This document shows, one piece after another, positions 22,035 to 34,740 of a stretch of DNA of 64,000 nt. The DNA is from Orobanche coerulescens (lineage: Eukaryota; Streptophyta; Magnoliopsida; Lamiales; Orobanchaceae). The stretch is taken from assembly GCA_033398695.1 (NCBI GenBank), contig CM065818.1, forward strand, positions 82,084,092 through 82,148,091, in the 5' to 3' direction. The notes beneath the pieces were generated by a model. The model searched no databases. It saw only the letters and a list, made by a program, of their open reading frames with translations, and had not been told where the DNA came from. Made by a program: the position numbers and the translations under genes. The stretch's first letter is position 1, and each line of letters starts with the position of its first letter.

Positions 22035-22325
22035 ATGAGGTTGCTTATGAATAAAAGCATACCCTTTGACATTAGATTCATAATCGAAGCCAAAGTGAGA
22101 ATAGCAGGTGAATTCACAGAAATACCTACTAGATTTTTACCAGGGCTAGGAAAAAGTTCATATGCCAAGAAACGACGAGCAAAGATAATAGCCATTTGCT
22201 ATAAATGTGCTAGATGGAACTGTAATTTAAAATGTCGATCTTTAGGAATTCCATCTACAAACAGAGAAGATAAAATTCAGTTCATTAAGGATGGTCTGAA
22301 TAAAGAGAATTTAGATAATATCTAA
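22035..22325 (+). CDS. ORF resembling carlavirus-type nucleic-acid-binding protein
   Basis: A 96-residue open frame unlike any retrotransposon protein here. It has a hydrophobic N-terminal third, then GKSSYAKKRRAK (39-50), a strongly basic run, immediately followed by a Cys cluster C55-x2-C58-x4-C63-x3-C67. A basic SxYAxxRRA block followed by a Cys finger is the signature I know from the small cysteine-rich protein encoded by the last gene of carlaviruses and relatives. In that family the protein binds nucleic acid and affects silencing or transcription. I infer an endogenous fragment of such an RNA virus. The frame ends exactly where truncated array gag begins, so its 3' flank is lost. A host zinc-finger fragment remains possible. 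Confidence 0.42.
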   Translation: MRLLMNKSIPFDIRFIIEAKVRIAGEFTEIPTRFLPGLGKSSYAKKRRAKIIAICYKCARWNCNLKCRSLGIPSTNREDKIQFIKDGLNKENLDNI

Positions 22326-23242
22326 ATACGACTAGAAGATGATCTCTGGGACGTCGAAGCCCGATGTCCCTATGAACGAATCAGCATCCTAGTCTTCTCA
22401 CCAGAAGAAACTGAAGGGTTATTCCGAGCAAGCTCCTTGATGAATTCACCAAGTGAATTACAATTATGGTTGAACAACTGCATTCTCAACTGCGGGTTTA
22501 GCCTCTTGCTAAAATACTTGATCTTATCCGCCTCAGTACGGATAACAGATGAAGCAAACTGAAGAAGTCCCTGAAACTTCTCAGCAATAACAATAACACC
22601 CTCGTCCTCGACGGATCCGGGGTTCAAAACCTCCGACACCTTGGCTTCACGAAGTGGAGTCGGATAATACCTCTCTAACATGAGAGTCTTAAACTCACTC
22701 CAAGCACAATCACGATCCGTGGGTTTCACAGAAAGCCACCAAGAATAAGCGCCTTTACTCAAATAGTAAGCCGCTACTACCACCTTACTCTCTCCCGGAC
22801 ACTGAACCATGTCGAAGAGTTTATCAAAATGTTCAAGCCAGTGAACAATATCAGCTGGTTCTGAAGAACCCTCAAAGATAGGTGGCCTCTGACGAGAGAT
22901 GTAGCCGATAATCTGACTCACTCTCCCGGCCTGTCCATAAAACGACACCTGGAGTCCCTGCTGCTGTGTACCACGAACCATCGAGGTCTGCATGGTTTCC
23001 ATTATCTGCGTCATCTGAGTCATCTGGGTCATCATGCCCCTCATAAGCAAGAAAGGGTCGATGTCAGTCTGGTCGACTCCTCGAGTATGACGTTCCGAAG
23101 GGGAACCGGTCGCATAAGTCACATCTCCGGCCAAATTCTGATCCATCTTGGCATCCGCACGCGCATAAACATGAGGTTCTAGGTTTCGGCCTGCTCTGCA
23201 CCCTTTACCCCCTCTGCCACGTCCTCGGTTTCCTCTTTCCAC
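22326..23242 (-). pseudogene. Truncated gag of the array (leftmost copy)
   Basis: Same gag as 51159-52472 but cut at 22326, before the zinc knuckles, where the virus-like ORF abuts. The expected start codon at 23240-23242 is GTG instead of ATG. An internal deletion removed the segment between FIKELARN and the preceding EFIEKALG-type region. The capsid-like core (IFEGSSEPADIVHWLEHFDK, AYSWWLSVKPT) is intact. Not functional. Confidence 0.8.
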
Positions 23243-23711
23243 ACTGAAAAAAAACGCTCGATCATGAACAAAGCTCAAATATGCCTCAACGGCCAATTCA
23301 CAATGCTAAGTCAATAGCCAAACACGAGTATACATACTCAACAAATAACCAATCACTTCAAACATGCTAATTATAGACAATACTGAGCCGACACACTCCA
23401 AAGCAATTAATCATGAATGGGTCGTAACACAATGTTACATACAGATTTCAACAAAACATGTATAATCAATAGAATAACGAATGTATGAACATACAAGAGA
23501 ATCGAGTCCTTACACAGGTCATACGAAGCTTCGAGGTCTTGCGATACTAGTCTTCACTGACGAGAACTCGATGAAAGAAAGACTCATACAGTCACTCAAC
23601 TCTCACGACTCACAAAACCCGACTGTCCAGATTGTCATAACCTGACAGCCCCACTACTACCGCGTCGGTAGAGCTACATAACTCACATATCAGGGTATCT
23701 CACAACCGAAT

Positions 23712-23723
23712 TCTCTGATACCA
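23712..23723 (-). other. Primer-binding site beside LTR-a
   Basis: The minus strand reads TGGTATCAGAGA, an initiator-Met type primer site. Equivalent sites lie just left of LTR-b (about 30107-30118), LTR-c and LTR-d. In the last two the sequence has changed to TGGTATCATAGA, a variant shared by those two copies. Confidence 0.8.
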
Positions 23724-24553
23724 TCTTCTGTAACACCCCCAAATCCCATTGGGTCATTACAGTGCTGTAGACCCCACACCAGGAGATCCACCAGGCGAAC
23801 ATGACTAAAATACAACAAACTGACCAAAAGGGGAATCACAATCCGTACACTGACATCCAACATAATATTCCGATATGGAATTTCAATGACAACAGTGGGC
23901 CTACATGGCCTAAATAAAATACAACGACATCTACGAGCCTTGCTCGGATGATACAAAATGACAACGACTGAACAAAACTGGAGTACTCCGACTGTCTGAC
24001 TGACATGAACACCAAAACATCTCGGACTAGTATCGCTCGAATGGCTCGTCGCCATCGTCATGCCCCTGTGTCTCAACTCTCTCCTTGCAAGCACCTAAAA
24101 CATGAAAACATGTTCCGCCCCCACGGGGTCAGTCATCCAGATAATGAATATCAAATACATGTACAACATGATATGCATCCAAAGGCAGAATGAATAGTAC
24201 AACAATGGTAGACGAGATGCTCACAAACCAAAGTAAGAATCAAGCATTCGTGAAACACTATGCCAACGGCATACGATCAATACCTGCTCAACAGGTTAGA
24301 ACATAAGTGCCCAACGGCAAATCGTCAATACAGAACATAACAATGCATTACCCGAAGGTAAACCAAGCCACAGCTGCAACAGATTCGAATCACAATGCCC
24401 GAAGGCTCCAACAGAAATACCAAGACATCATAAAGGCCTGAAAGCCCTTCAGACGAAGCTGCCAAGATATTACAAAGGTCTGAAACCACTAAGCCGAAGC
24501 TGTCAATCATCACAATGGCCCGAAGCCAAAACAGCCTGAAGCTGTATCAATGA

Positions 24554-24589
24554 GGGCTGAAGCCACGACACGAAGCCGTATCACAATGA
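24554..24589 (-). repeat. 36-bp unit, 1 copy (LTR-a)
   Basis: Single copy of the unit GGGCTGAAGCCACGACACGA... ending ATCACAATGA. Tandem in the other three LTRs. Confidence 0.9.
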
Positions 24590-25117
24590 GGTCATCCAAT
24601 GACCGTGACCTGCTGAATTGCAGGTGCTGGGAAACCAACCGTGAAGGTTCAAGCCCCAGACTTACCCATAATGAGATCACCCAGTGACCGTGACCTACTG
24701 AACTGTAGGTGTTGTGAAACCAACCGCGAAGGTTCGAGCCCCAAGCTTACCCATCGAGCACTAGCCGAGGCTAGCCTCCAAAACACAATTAATCATAACA
24801 GTAACGCTCCCAATATTACCAAATTCCCAAGAATAATAGCGTACTGCCTTGAGTCGGCCAACACGACAACAATAACTCACGGGTGGGCACCGTCCACGGC
24901 GGTCCCAATTCAAATACATCGACTGCCTTGGAATGGCTAATCGATCACAATAACCCAACGAGTGGAAACTATCCTTGACAGTCCTAATTCAATACATCAA
25001 TTAACTTAGAACAACCGATCGATAACAACGATACAATGGATGTAAAATGTCTCTGACAGTTCCAATTCAATACATCAATCGCCTTAGGATGGTCAATCGA
25101 CAACACGACACAACCGA

Positions 25118-25580
25118 TGGGAATCATCTTCACTAATCCCAATTCAATACGTCGATTACCTTAGAGCGGTCAATCGATAACGATGACACAAGGGATGGGA
25201 ATTATCTTCTATAATCCCAATTAAATACATCGATTAACTTAGAACGGTTAATCGATAACCAATGATACAACGGATGGAAATTATCTTCGATAATCCCAAT
25301 TAAATACCTCGATTACCTTAGAATGGTTAATCGATAACCAATGATACAACGGATGGGAATTATCTTCGATAATCCCAATTAAATACATCGATTACCTTAG
25401 AACGGTTAATCGATAACCAATGATACAACGGATGGGAATTATCTTCGATAATCCCAATTAAATACATCGATTAACTTAGAACGGTTAATCGATAACCAAT
25501 GATACAACGGATGGGAATTATCTTCGATAATCCCAACTAAATACCTCGATTACCTTAGAACGGTCAATCGATACACAGTG
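25118..25580 (-). repeat. 79-bp tandem repeat, LTR-a
   Basis: About six units containing GGATGGGAATTATCTTCGAT and TAGAACGGTTAATCGATAAC at 78-79-bp spacing, the outer ones degenerate. Confidence 0.85.
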
Positions 25581-27031
25581 ATATCTTTAGAATAGATGTC
25601 CCGGCACCTTGAACCGGCCACCAAAATAGAGATGATAACGAATATGTCAAATGCCTTCAATCCGCTGATACAACATCATAACAACATTTCCAATTCGATA
25701 ATAACGATTCAACGATGCCTCAGAACGACATTAACGTCAGCAATAATAATCGATACATCGATACCACGAACCGGATATCGACAACATCAGTATCAACAAG
25801 AATCTCAATGCCTTAAACTAGCCGTTAACGAATAACAATAACATTTAGCATAATTGCCGAAGGGTATTGCATCAAACAATTCCCGAATATCAACAAATCA
25901 CGAAGAGACTAAGTCTCGAAATGATACAATACATTCATACACATATATGATAACATTAATCTCATTGACCAGTACAAGTATAAAACTTGCCTCAAACCGA
26001 AGGCGAGCAAGTCCTTCCACGATCAACGTCCTGGCACGAAACGACGAACGGTGTCTCCCGACGATCACGAACGCTCGAACAACCTTGAATGAAAACGATT
26101 CATTCAAAAACACAAAATCAATTGAAAACAACGACAAGGACAAAGCCCGATTCAAACACGAATCGATCACGCCGCACGAACGAATATCACAGTTCTCAAC
26201 TATAAATTCTAACATCCTCCAACACCTCGATGATCAATTAACATGATCGTTACGTTCTTAGTTCTTGGGAAGTCCATTCAACAAGATTCACTTAAGAACA
26301 ATCATCAAAACGAACATCTCCAAGATGACAATATCACTACTATCATCAAATTGGTTCTCCTACAATGATAATATCATGAACATCATCACAATCACCTCAA
26401 GAACATCATCATTCCAACAAACATGATGTCTAAACAAAAATCCTTCATCATAACCTCCTGAATTCGGATTGAACAACAAGATTCACTCAACCATTTCCAA
26501 ATTATGATAATGACCCCTTAAATTATCATAAATCCTTACTAAAATGGTTAAAATCTTTCAAGAACACCAACAACAACAATAATCATCTCAAGACTATGTT
26601 AATCATATAAAAATCTTAACATAATCCTTCCTAGACATGATTAAAAACCTCCAAACAATCTAAAACGTCAAGAACATAATCCAACTCAAGCAATACCATC
26701 ATGTTCTTCATCAAAAGTTTATCAAAACTATGAAGAATCATGATATACTCCATCAATCAAACAATATCCGAAGAAAACAACAACAACAACAACATCAAAC
26801 TCGAAAATCACTTGAATAACAAGAGATTGAGGGAACTTACCAAAGAGGAATAAGAGAAAACTCTCCAAACACCAAAGGAGCACCAACAAGCTTCCAACTT
26901 CAAGCTTCAATCCAAGCTAGGATGATCAAGATCGAGTTGGAAGGGGCTAAACATCAATAACAAGTCCGAACGGACGATTCTAGGGAGAGAAAATGTGTTT
27001 TGGTTCGTGAGGAAATGAAATACAAAACCAA

Positions 27032-27430
27032 GATAAATAGACTGACAAGTCCATTACGTACGTTATACGCCCATTCTAACGTACGTAATGGCCTTTACGT
27101 ACGCTATGTAAAAACATTAACGTACGTAAAGCCAAATCCAGAACTTATTGAACTAAAATACGAAGGCCTTAACGTACGTAAACAAAAGCTTATTACGTAC
27201 GTTATTAAGACCTGCATTACGTACGTAGAGCTCACCTCTTAACGTACGTAAGTGTCCGTTGACTGCAATAGTGAGATCTGATCGGAAGATGCTCGGGACC
27301 TACCGGCCGAAAGTGACTATGAGAAAGGTTCGTACCACCTACCAAGCATTATTTACGTAACCTTACAGGTCTAACGCACGTAATACTCAGCCCATAACGT
27401 ACGTAATTCTTTACATGTAGTGTACGTTAA
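27032..27430 (-). promoter_or_regulatory. U3 promoter of LTR-a: TATA plus ACGTACGT palindromes
   Basis: Minus-strand CTATTTATC (27032-27040) is the TATA candidate. Thirteen bases upstream in element sense the first TTACGTACGTTA starts (27054-27065), followed by further TTAACGTACGTAA-type copies to about 27430, for example near 27118, 27171, 27194, 27219, 27239 and 27395. Confidence 0.65.
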
Positions 27431-27637
27431 GGCTAGTGTACTTAGCCAAAAATCCAAACTCTCCAACCAACATTCAAATGACGAAACCAACCCGACGACA
27501 AGTAAGATATTCCGATCCCAAAATATTCCAATACAATATACATTGTATCAGTCCAAAACAACAACACTTGTACAATTCCAAATGAATACGTACAAACCAA
27601 TAGTAACACGAAAAAAAAATTACCCCCGGATATTACA

Positions 27638-28325
27638 TACCCCCCTTAAAAAAAGTTTCGTCCCCGAAACTCAGGGTACGCAACAAGGGATAAAGACTAT
27701 CCATCAGGATAAGAAAACAACATCTCCAGGAGTACTCCTCACTGCGAACCACTTCGCGTGAGTAGTCGGATCAACCCCACGGGTCCCCGCGTCTCCTATA
27801 CCCGAACACGGCAAAAAACAAGGGTTAAAAACACTCAACCAACTGCGAGATCAGCCGAATAATAACTCTCCCACTAGAGACCAGTCAGGAAGTCGTACCA
27901 ACCGCATGACTAGTAGCACCGACGTACACATCCCGAGGGAGCTGCTCATTGTACATGCCTACAACCATCGGCGTACACTTCCCCGTTCTCATCAGCATCG
28001 AACGTCCATGCAAACACTGACTCACGCCACACAAAATAATGACAACACAAACATAGTCCTCGGGACGATATCAACCGCACGCCCAAGTCCTCACGACTCG
28101 GCATCTCGAATTGCAATGAACAATTACCCAGATTACCACAAAAATCTCGGGATTAATACCGAAAGAGAAAGAATAACGCATCAGATGACGTCAAATCTCA
28201 AGATTCTCAAAAGTTATCATAACAATATAGATCAATAATAAATGGTTCACAACCACAATATTAAAATACAGACTGAGTCAAATATCAATTCGAAAAACAC
28301 GGAAAATACAAATCAAGACTACATC
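27638..28325 (-). other. Non-coding 3' part of internal 1
   Basis: Between the gag stop and LTR-a. At its end a minus-strand peptide remnant reading SFGDETFF overlaps the G-rich polypurine tract; this is the C-terminal tail of chromovirus polyproteins, although RT and integrase are gone. The palindrome AGTTTCGTCCCCGAAACT beside it is shared with element H. Confidence 0.7.
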
Positions 28326-29639
28326 TCAAATGTACCCGAAATCAACATCCTCCAGATCATCGAACTCCTCGATCTCATCGACTCGAGGAAGACCCAAATC
28401 TGAACTCGCTGCTCCTCTTCGGTTGTCCATACCTCTGGCTCTCGAAGCCTGATAGGACCCCTTGGATGAAGTACGGACTAGAGTAACAAAGTCTCTCAAG
28501 GCCCGTGAGCTCTCTCGAGACCTACTAGTATCAGAACTCCGGCAGTATTTCTGAAGGTGTCCCTACCTCCCACACAGAAAACAAACAATAGCTGGCACAG
28601 TACAACGGGTACTAACGTGCCCTGCTGAATCACAGTTAAAGCAAACAACGGTCGAACCCGTCGCCTGAGAAGAAGATGCTTTGCCAGAACGAATACGACT
28701 AGAAGATGATCTCTGGGACGTTGGAGCCCGATGTCCCTCTGAACGAATCGGCATCCTAGTCTTCTCACCAGAAGAAATTGAAGGGTTCTTCCGAGCAAGC
28801 TCCTTGATCAAAAGCTCTGCTCCAAGAGCCTTCTCGATGAATTCACCAAGTGAATTACAATTATGGTTGAACAACTGCATTCTCAACTGTGGGTTCAGCC
28901 TCTTGCTAAGATACTTGATCTTATCCGCCTCAGTACGGATAACAGATGAAGCAAACTGAAGAAATCCCTGAAACTTCTCAGCAATAACAATAACACCCTC
29001 GTCCACGACGGATCCGGGGTTCAAAACCTCTGACAACTTGGCTTCACGAAGTGGAGCCGGATAATACCTCTCTAACATGAGAGTCTTAAACTCACTCCAA
29101 GCACAATCACGATCGGTGGGTTTCACAGAAAGCCACCAAGAATAAGCACCTTTACTCAAAGAGTAAGCCGCTACTGCCACCTTACTCTCTCCCGGACACT
29201 GAACCATGTCGAAGAGTTTATCAAACTGTTCAAGCCAGTGAACAATATCAGCTGGTTCTGAAGAACCCTCAAAGATAGGTGGCCTTTGACGAGAGATGTT
29301 GCCGATAATTTGACTCACTCTCCCGGCCTGTCCATAAAACGGCACCTGGAGTCCATGCTACTGTGTGCCACGAACCATCGAGGTCTGCATGGTTTCCATT
29401 ATCTGCGTCATCTGAGTCATCTGGGTCATCATGCCCCTCATAAGCAAGAAAGGGTCGATGTCAGTCTGATCGACTCCTCGAGTATGACGTTCCGAAGGGG
29501 AACCAGTCGCATAAGTCACATCTCCGGCCGAATTCTGATCCATCTCGGCATCCACACGCGCATAAACACGAGGTTCTGGGTTTCGGCCTACTCTGCACCC
29601 TTTACCCCCTCTGCCACGTCCTCGGTTTCCTCTTTCCAT
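28326..29639 (-). pseudogene. Gag of internal 1, two stops
   Basis: Collinear with the intact gag of internal 3. Start at 29639 (MERGNRGRGRGG). A TAG at 29358-29360 replaces a Gln codon in the GTQQQG stretch, and a second TAG at 28563-28565 replaces Gln inside the second zinc knuckle (CFLCGR-stop-GHLQKYC). Both are C-to-T changes. The capsid core and the first knuckle CFNCDSAGHVSTRC are intact. It would yield only truncated products. Confidence 0.88.
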
Positions 29640-30932
29640 ACTGAAAGAATAACGCTCGATCATGAACAAAGCTCAAATATGCCTCAACGGCCAATTCACA
29701 ATGCTAAGTCAATAGCCAAACACGAGTATACATACTCAACAAATAAACAATCACTTCAAACATGCTAATTATAGCCAATACTGAGCCGACACACTCCAAA
29801 GCAATTAATCATGAATGGGTCGTAACACAATGTTACATACAGATTTCAACAAAACATGTATAATCAATGGCATAATGAATGTATGAACATACAAGAGAAT
29901 CGAGTCCTTACAAAGGTCATACGAAGCTTCGAGGTCTTGCGATACTATTCTTCACTGACGACTCGATGCAAGAAAGACTCATACAGTCGCTCAACTATCA
30001 CGACTCACAAAACCCGACTGTCCAGATTGTCATAACCTGACAGCCCCACTACTACCACGTCGATAGAGCCACATAACTCACATATCAGGGTATCTCACAA
30101 CCCAATTCTCTGATACCATCTTCTGTAACACCCCCAAATCCCATTGGGTCATTACAGTGCCGTGGACCCCACACCAGGAGATCCACCAGGCGAACATGAC
30201 TAAAATACAACAAACTGACCAAAAGGGGAATCACAATCCCTACACTGACATCCAACATAATATTCTGATATCGAATTTCAATGACAATAGTGGGCCTGCA
30301 TGGCCTAAATAAAATACAACGACATCCACGAGCCTTGCTCGGATGATACAAAATGACAACGACTGAACAAAACTGGAGTACTCCGACTGTCTGACTGACA
30401 TGAACACCAAAACATCTCGGACTAGTATCGCTCGAATGCCTCGTCGCCATCGTCATGCCCCTGTGACTCAACTCTCTCCTTGCAAGCACCTAAAACATGA
30501 AAACATGTTCCGCCCCCACGGGGTCAGTCATCCAGATAATGAATATCAAATACGTGTACAACATGATATGCATCCAAAGGCAGAGTGAATAGTACAACAA
30601 TGGTAGACGAGATGCTCACAAACCAAGGTAAGAATCGAGCATTCGTGAAACACTATGCCCATGGCATACGATCAATACCTGCTCAACAGGTTAGAACATA
30701 AGTGCCCAACGGCAAATCGTCAATATAGAACATAACAATGCATTACCCGAAGGTAAACCAAGCCACAGCTGCAACATATTCGAATCACAATGCCCGAAGG
30801 CTCCAACAGAAATACCAAGACATCATAAAGGCCTGAAAGCCCTTCAGACGAAGCTGCCAAGATATTACAAAGGTCTGAAACCACTCAGCCGAAGCTGTCA
30901 ATCATCACAATGGCCCGAAGCTGTATCAATGA

Positions 30933-31004
30933 GGGCCGAAGCCACGGCACGAAGCCGTATCACAATGAGGGCCGAAGCCACGGCACGAAGCCGTATCACA
31001 ATGA
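30933..31004 (-). repeat. 36-bp unit, 2 copies (LTR-b)
   Basis: Two exact-length tandem copies of the GGGCCGAAGCCACGGC unit. Confidence 0.92.
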
Positions 31005-31529
31005 GGTCATCCAATGACCGTGACCTGCTGAATTGCAGGTGCTGGGAAACCAACCGCGAAGGTTCAAGCTCCAGACTTACCCATAATGAGATCACCCAGT
31101 GACCGTGACCTACTGAACTGTAGGTGTTGGGAAACCAACCGTGAAGGTTCAAGCCCCAAGCTTACCCATCGAGCACTAGCTGAGACTAGCCTCCAAAACA
31201 TAATTAATCACAACAGTAACGCTCCCAAGATTACCAAATTCCCAAGAATAATAGCGTACTACCTTGAGTCGGCCAGCACGACAACAATAACTCATGGGTG
31301 GGCACTGTCCACGGCGGTCCCAATTCAAATACCTCGACTGCCTTGGAATGGACAATCGATCACAATAACTCAACGAGTGGAAACTATCCTTGACAGTCCC
31401 AATTCAATACATCAATTAACTTAGAACAACCGATCGATAACAACGATACAATGGATGGGAAATGTCTCTGATAGTTCCAATTCAATACATCGATCGCCTT
31501 AGGATGGTCAATCGACAATACGACACAAC

Positions 31530-31990
31530 GGATGGGAATCATCTTCACTAATCCCAATTCAATACGTCGATTACCTTAGAGCGGTCAATCGATAACGATG
31601 ACACAACGGATGGGAATTATCTTCTATAATCCCAATTAAATACATCGATTACCTTAGAACGGTTAATCGATAACCAATGATCAAATGGATGGGAATTATC
31701 TTCGATACTCCCAATTAAATACCTCGATTACCTTAGAACGGTTAATCGATAACCAATGATACAACGGATGGGAATTATCTTCGATAATCCCAATTAAATA
31801 CATCGATTACCTTAGAACGGTTAATCGATAACCAATGATACAACGGATGGGAATTATCTTCGATAATCCTAATTAAATACATCGATTACCTTAGAACGGT
31901 TAATCGATAACCAATGATACAACAGATGCGAATTATCTTCGATAATCCCAATTAAATACCTCGTTTACCTTAGAACGGTCAATCGATACA
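31530..31990 (-). repeat. 79-bp tandem repeat, LTR-b
   Basis: Same repeat as in LTR-a, about six units with edge degeneration. Confidence 0.85.
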
Positions 31991-33443
31991 CAATGATACG
32001 TTTAGAATAGATGTCCCGGCGCGTTGAACCGGCCACCGAAACAGAGATGATAACGAATATGTCAAACGCCTTCAATCGGCCGATACAACATCATAACAAC
32101 AGTTCCAATTCGATAATAACGATTCAACGATGCCTCAGAACAACATTAACGTCAGCAATAATAATCGATACATCGATACCGCGAACCGGATATCGACAAC
32201 ATCAGTATCAACAAGAATCTCAATGCCTTAAACCAGCCGTTAACGAATAACAATAACATTTAGCTTAATTGTCGAAGGGTATTGCATCAAACAATTCCCG
32301 AATATCAACAAATCACGAAGAGACTAAGTCTCGAAATGATACAATACATTCATACACATATATGATAACATTAATCTCATTGACCAGTACAAGTATAAAA
32401 CTTGCCTCAAACTGAAGGCGAGCAAGTCCTTCCACGATCAACGTCCTGGCACGAAATGACGAACGGTGTCTCCCGACGATCACGAACACTCGAACAACCT
32501 TGAATGAAAATGATTCATTCAAAAACACAAAATCAATAGAAAATAACGACAAGGATAAAGCCCGATTCAAACACGAGTCGATCACGCCGCACGAACGAAT
32601 ATCACAGTTCTCAACTATGAATTCTAACATCCTCCAACACCTCGATGATCAATTAACAAGATCGCTACGTTCTTAGTACTTGGGAAATCCATTTAACAAG
32701 ATTCACTTAAGAACAATCATCAAAACGAACATCTCCAAGATGACAATATCACTACCATCATCAAATTGGTTCTCCTACAATGATAATATCATGAACATCA
32801 TCACAATCACCTCAAGAACATCATCTTTCCAACAAACATGATGTCTAAACGAAAATCCTTTATCATAACCTCCTGAATTCGGATTGAACAACAAGATTCA
32901 CTCAACCATTTCCAAATTATGATAATCACCCCTTAAATTATCATAAATCCTTACTAAAATGGTTAATATCTTTCAAGAACACCAACAACAACAATAATCA
33001 TCTCAAGACTATGTTAATCATATAAAAATCTTAACATAATCCTTCCTAGACATGATTAAAAACCTCCAAACAATCTAAAACATAAAGAACATAATCCAAC
33101 TCAAGCAATACCATCATGTTCTTCATCAAAAGTTTATCAAAACTATGAAGAATCATGATATACTCCATCAATCAAACAATACTCGAAGAAAACAACAACA
33201 ACAACATCAAACTCGAAAATCACTTGAAGAACAAGAGATTGAGGGAACTTACCAAAGAAGAACAAGAGAAAACTCTCCAAACACCAAAGGAGCACCAACA
33301 AGCTTCCAACTTCGAGCTTCAATCCAAGCTAGGATGATCAAGATCGATTTGGAAGGGGCTAAACATCAATAACAAGTCCGAACGGACGATTCTAGGGAGA
33401 GAAAATGTGTTTTGGTTTGTGAGGAAATGAAATATGAAACCAA

Positions 33444-33840
33444 GATAAATAGACTGACAAGTCCATTACGTACGTTATACGCCCATTCTAACATACGTAA
33501 GGGCCTTTACATACGTTATGTGAAAACATTAACGTACGTAAAGCCAAATCCAGAACTTATTGAACTAAAATACAAAGGCCTTAACGTACGTAAACAAAAG
33601 CTTATTACGTACGTTATCAAGACCTGCATTACGTATGTAGAGCTCACCTCTTAACGTACGTAAGGGTCCGTTGACTGCAATAGTGAGATCCGATCGGAAG
33701 ATGCTTGGGACCCACCGGCCGAAAGTGACTACGAGGAAGGTTCCTACCACCTACCCAGCATTACGTACGTAACCTTACAGGTCTAACGCACGTAATACTC
33801 AGCCCATAATGTACGTAAGTCTACACATGTAGCGTACGTT
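33444..33840 (-). promoter_or_regulatory. U3 promoter of LTR-b: TATA plus palindromes
   Basis: Same arrangement as in LTR-a: CTATTTATC at 33444-33452 and the first TTACGTACGTTA at 33466, then further copies, several decayed to ACATACGT by CpG-type transitions. Confidence 0.65.
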
Positions 33841-34049
33841 AAGGCTAGTGTACTTAGCCAAAAATCCAAACTCTCCAACCAACATTCAAACGACGAAACC
33901 AACCCGACGACAAGTAAGATATTCTGATCCCAAAATATTCCAATACAATATACATTGTATCAGTCCAAAACAACAACACTTGTATAATTCCAAATTAATA
34001 CGTACAAAGCAACAGTAACATGAAAAAAAAATTACCCCCGGATATTACA

Positions 34050-34740
34050 TACCCCCCCCCCCTTAAAAAAAGTTTCGTCCCCGAAACTCAGGGTACGCAA
34101 GAAGGGATAAAGACTATCCATCAGGATAAGAAAACAACATCTCCAGGAATACTCCTCACTGCGAACCACTTCGCCTGAGTAGTCAGACCAACCCCACGGG
34201 TCCCCGCGTATCCTCTACCCGAATACGGTGAAAAACAAGGGATAAAAACACTCAAGCAACTGCGAGATCAGCCGAATCATAACTCTCCCGCTAGAGACCA
34301 GTCAGGAAGTCGTACCAACCGCATGACTAGTAGCACCGGAGTACACATCCCGAGGGAGCTGCTCATTGTACATGCCTACAACCATCAGTGTACACTTGCC
34401 CGTTCTCATCAGCATCGAACATCCATGCAAACACTGACTCATGCCAGGCAAAATAATGACAACACAAACATAGTCCTCGGGACCATATCAACCGCACGCC
34501 CAAGTCCTCACGACTCGGAATCTCGAATTGCAATGAACAATTACTGATTACCACAAAAATCTCAGATACAATACCGAAAGAGAAAGAATAACGCATCAGA
34601 TGATGTCAAATCTCAAGATTCTCAAAATTTATCATAACAATATAGATCAATAATATATGGTTCAAAACCACAATATTACAATACAGACTGAGTCATATAT
34701 CAATTCGAAAAACAAGGAAAATACAAATCAAGACTACATC
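34050..34740 (-). other. Non-coding 3' part of internal 2
   Basis: Collinear with 27638-28325. The C-run beside the LTR (G-rich tract on the minus strand) has grown to 11 from 6 in internal 1. Confidence 0.7.

Larger units (their letters stand above)
23729..27637 (-). repeat. LTR-a of the array
   Basis: 3909 bp. In element sense from the right: G/T-rich end, TTACGTACGTAA palindromes (27054-27430), TATA (27032-27040), a (CAA/TTG) microsatellite (about 26776-26795), a 79-bp tandem repeat block (25118-25580), a duplicated approximately 90-bp unit (about 24590-24760) and one copy of the 36-bp unit. Two frames in element sense are open in all four LTRs: 25898-26215 and 23690-24094. Confidence 0.9.
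30124..34049 (-). repeat. LTR-b of the array
   Basis: 3926 bp, collinear with LTR-a. TATA candidate 33444-33452, palindromes about 33466-33840, 79-bp repeats about 31530-31990. It shares with LTR-a several variants not found in c and d, such as CGGGGTCAGTCATCC near 30517. Confidence 0.9.

Noticed and set aside
22035..22325. The basic Cys-rich ORF as a retrotransposon gag zinc knuckle
   Set aside because: Its Cys spacing is not CCHC, there is no His at the needed place, and the basic SSYAKKRRAK block precedes the fingers; it does not match any gag in the window.
25596..26246. Plus-strand frames repeated in all four array LTRs as host genes
   Set aside because: They are antisense to the element and lie wholly inside the LTR; they repeat because the LTR repeats.
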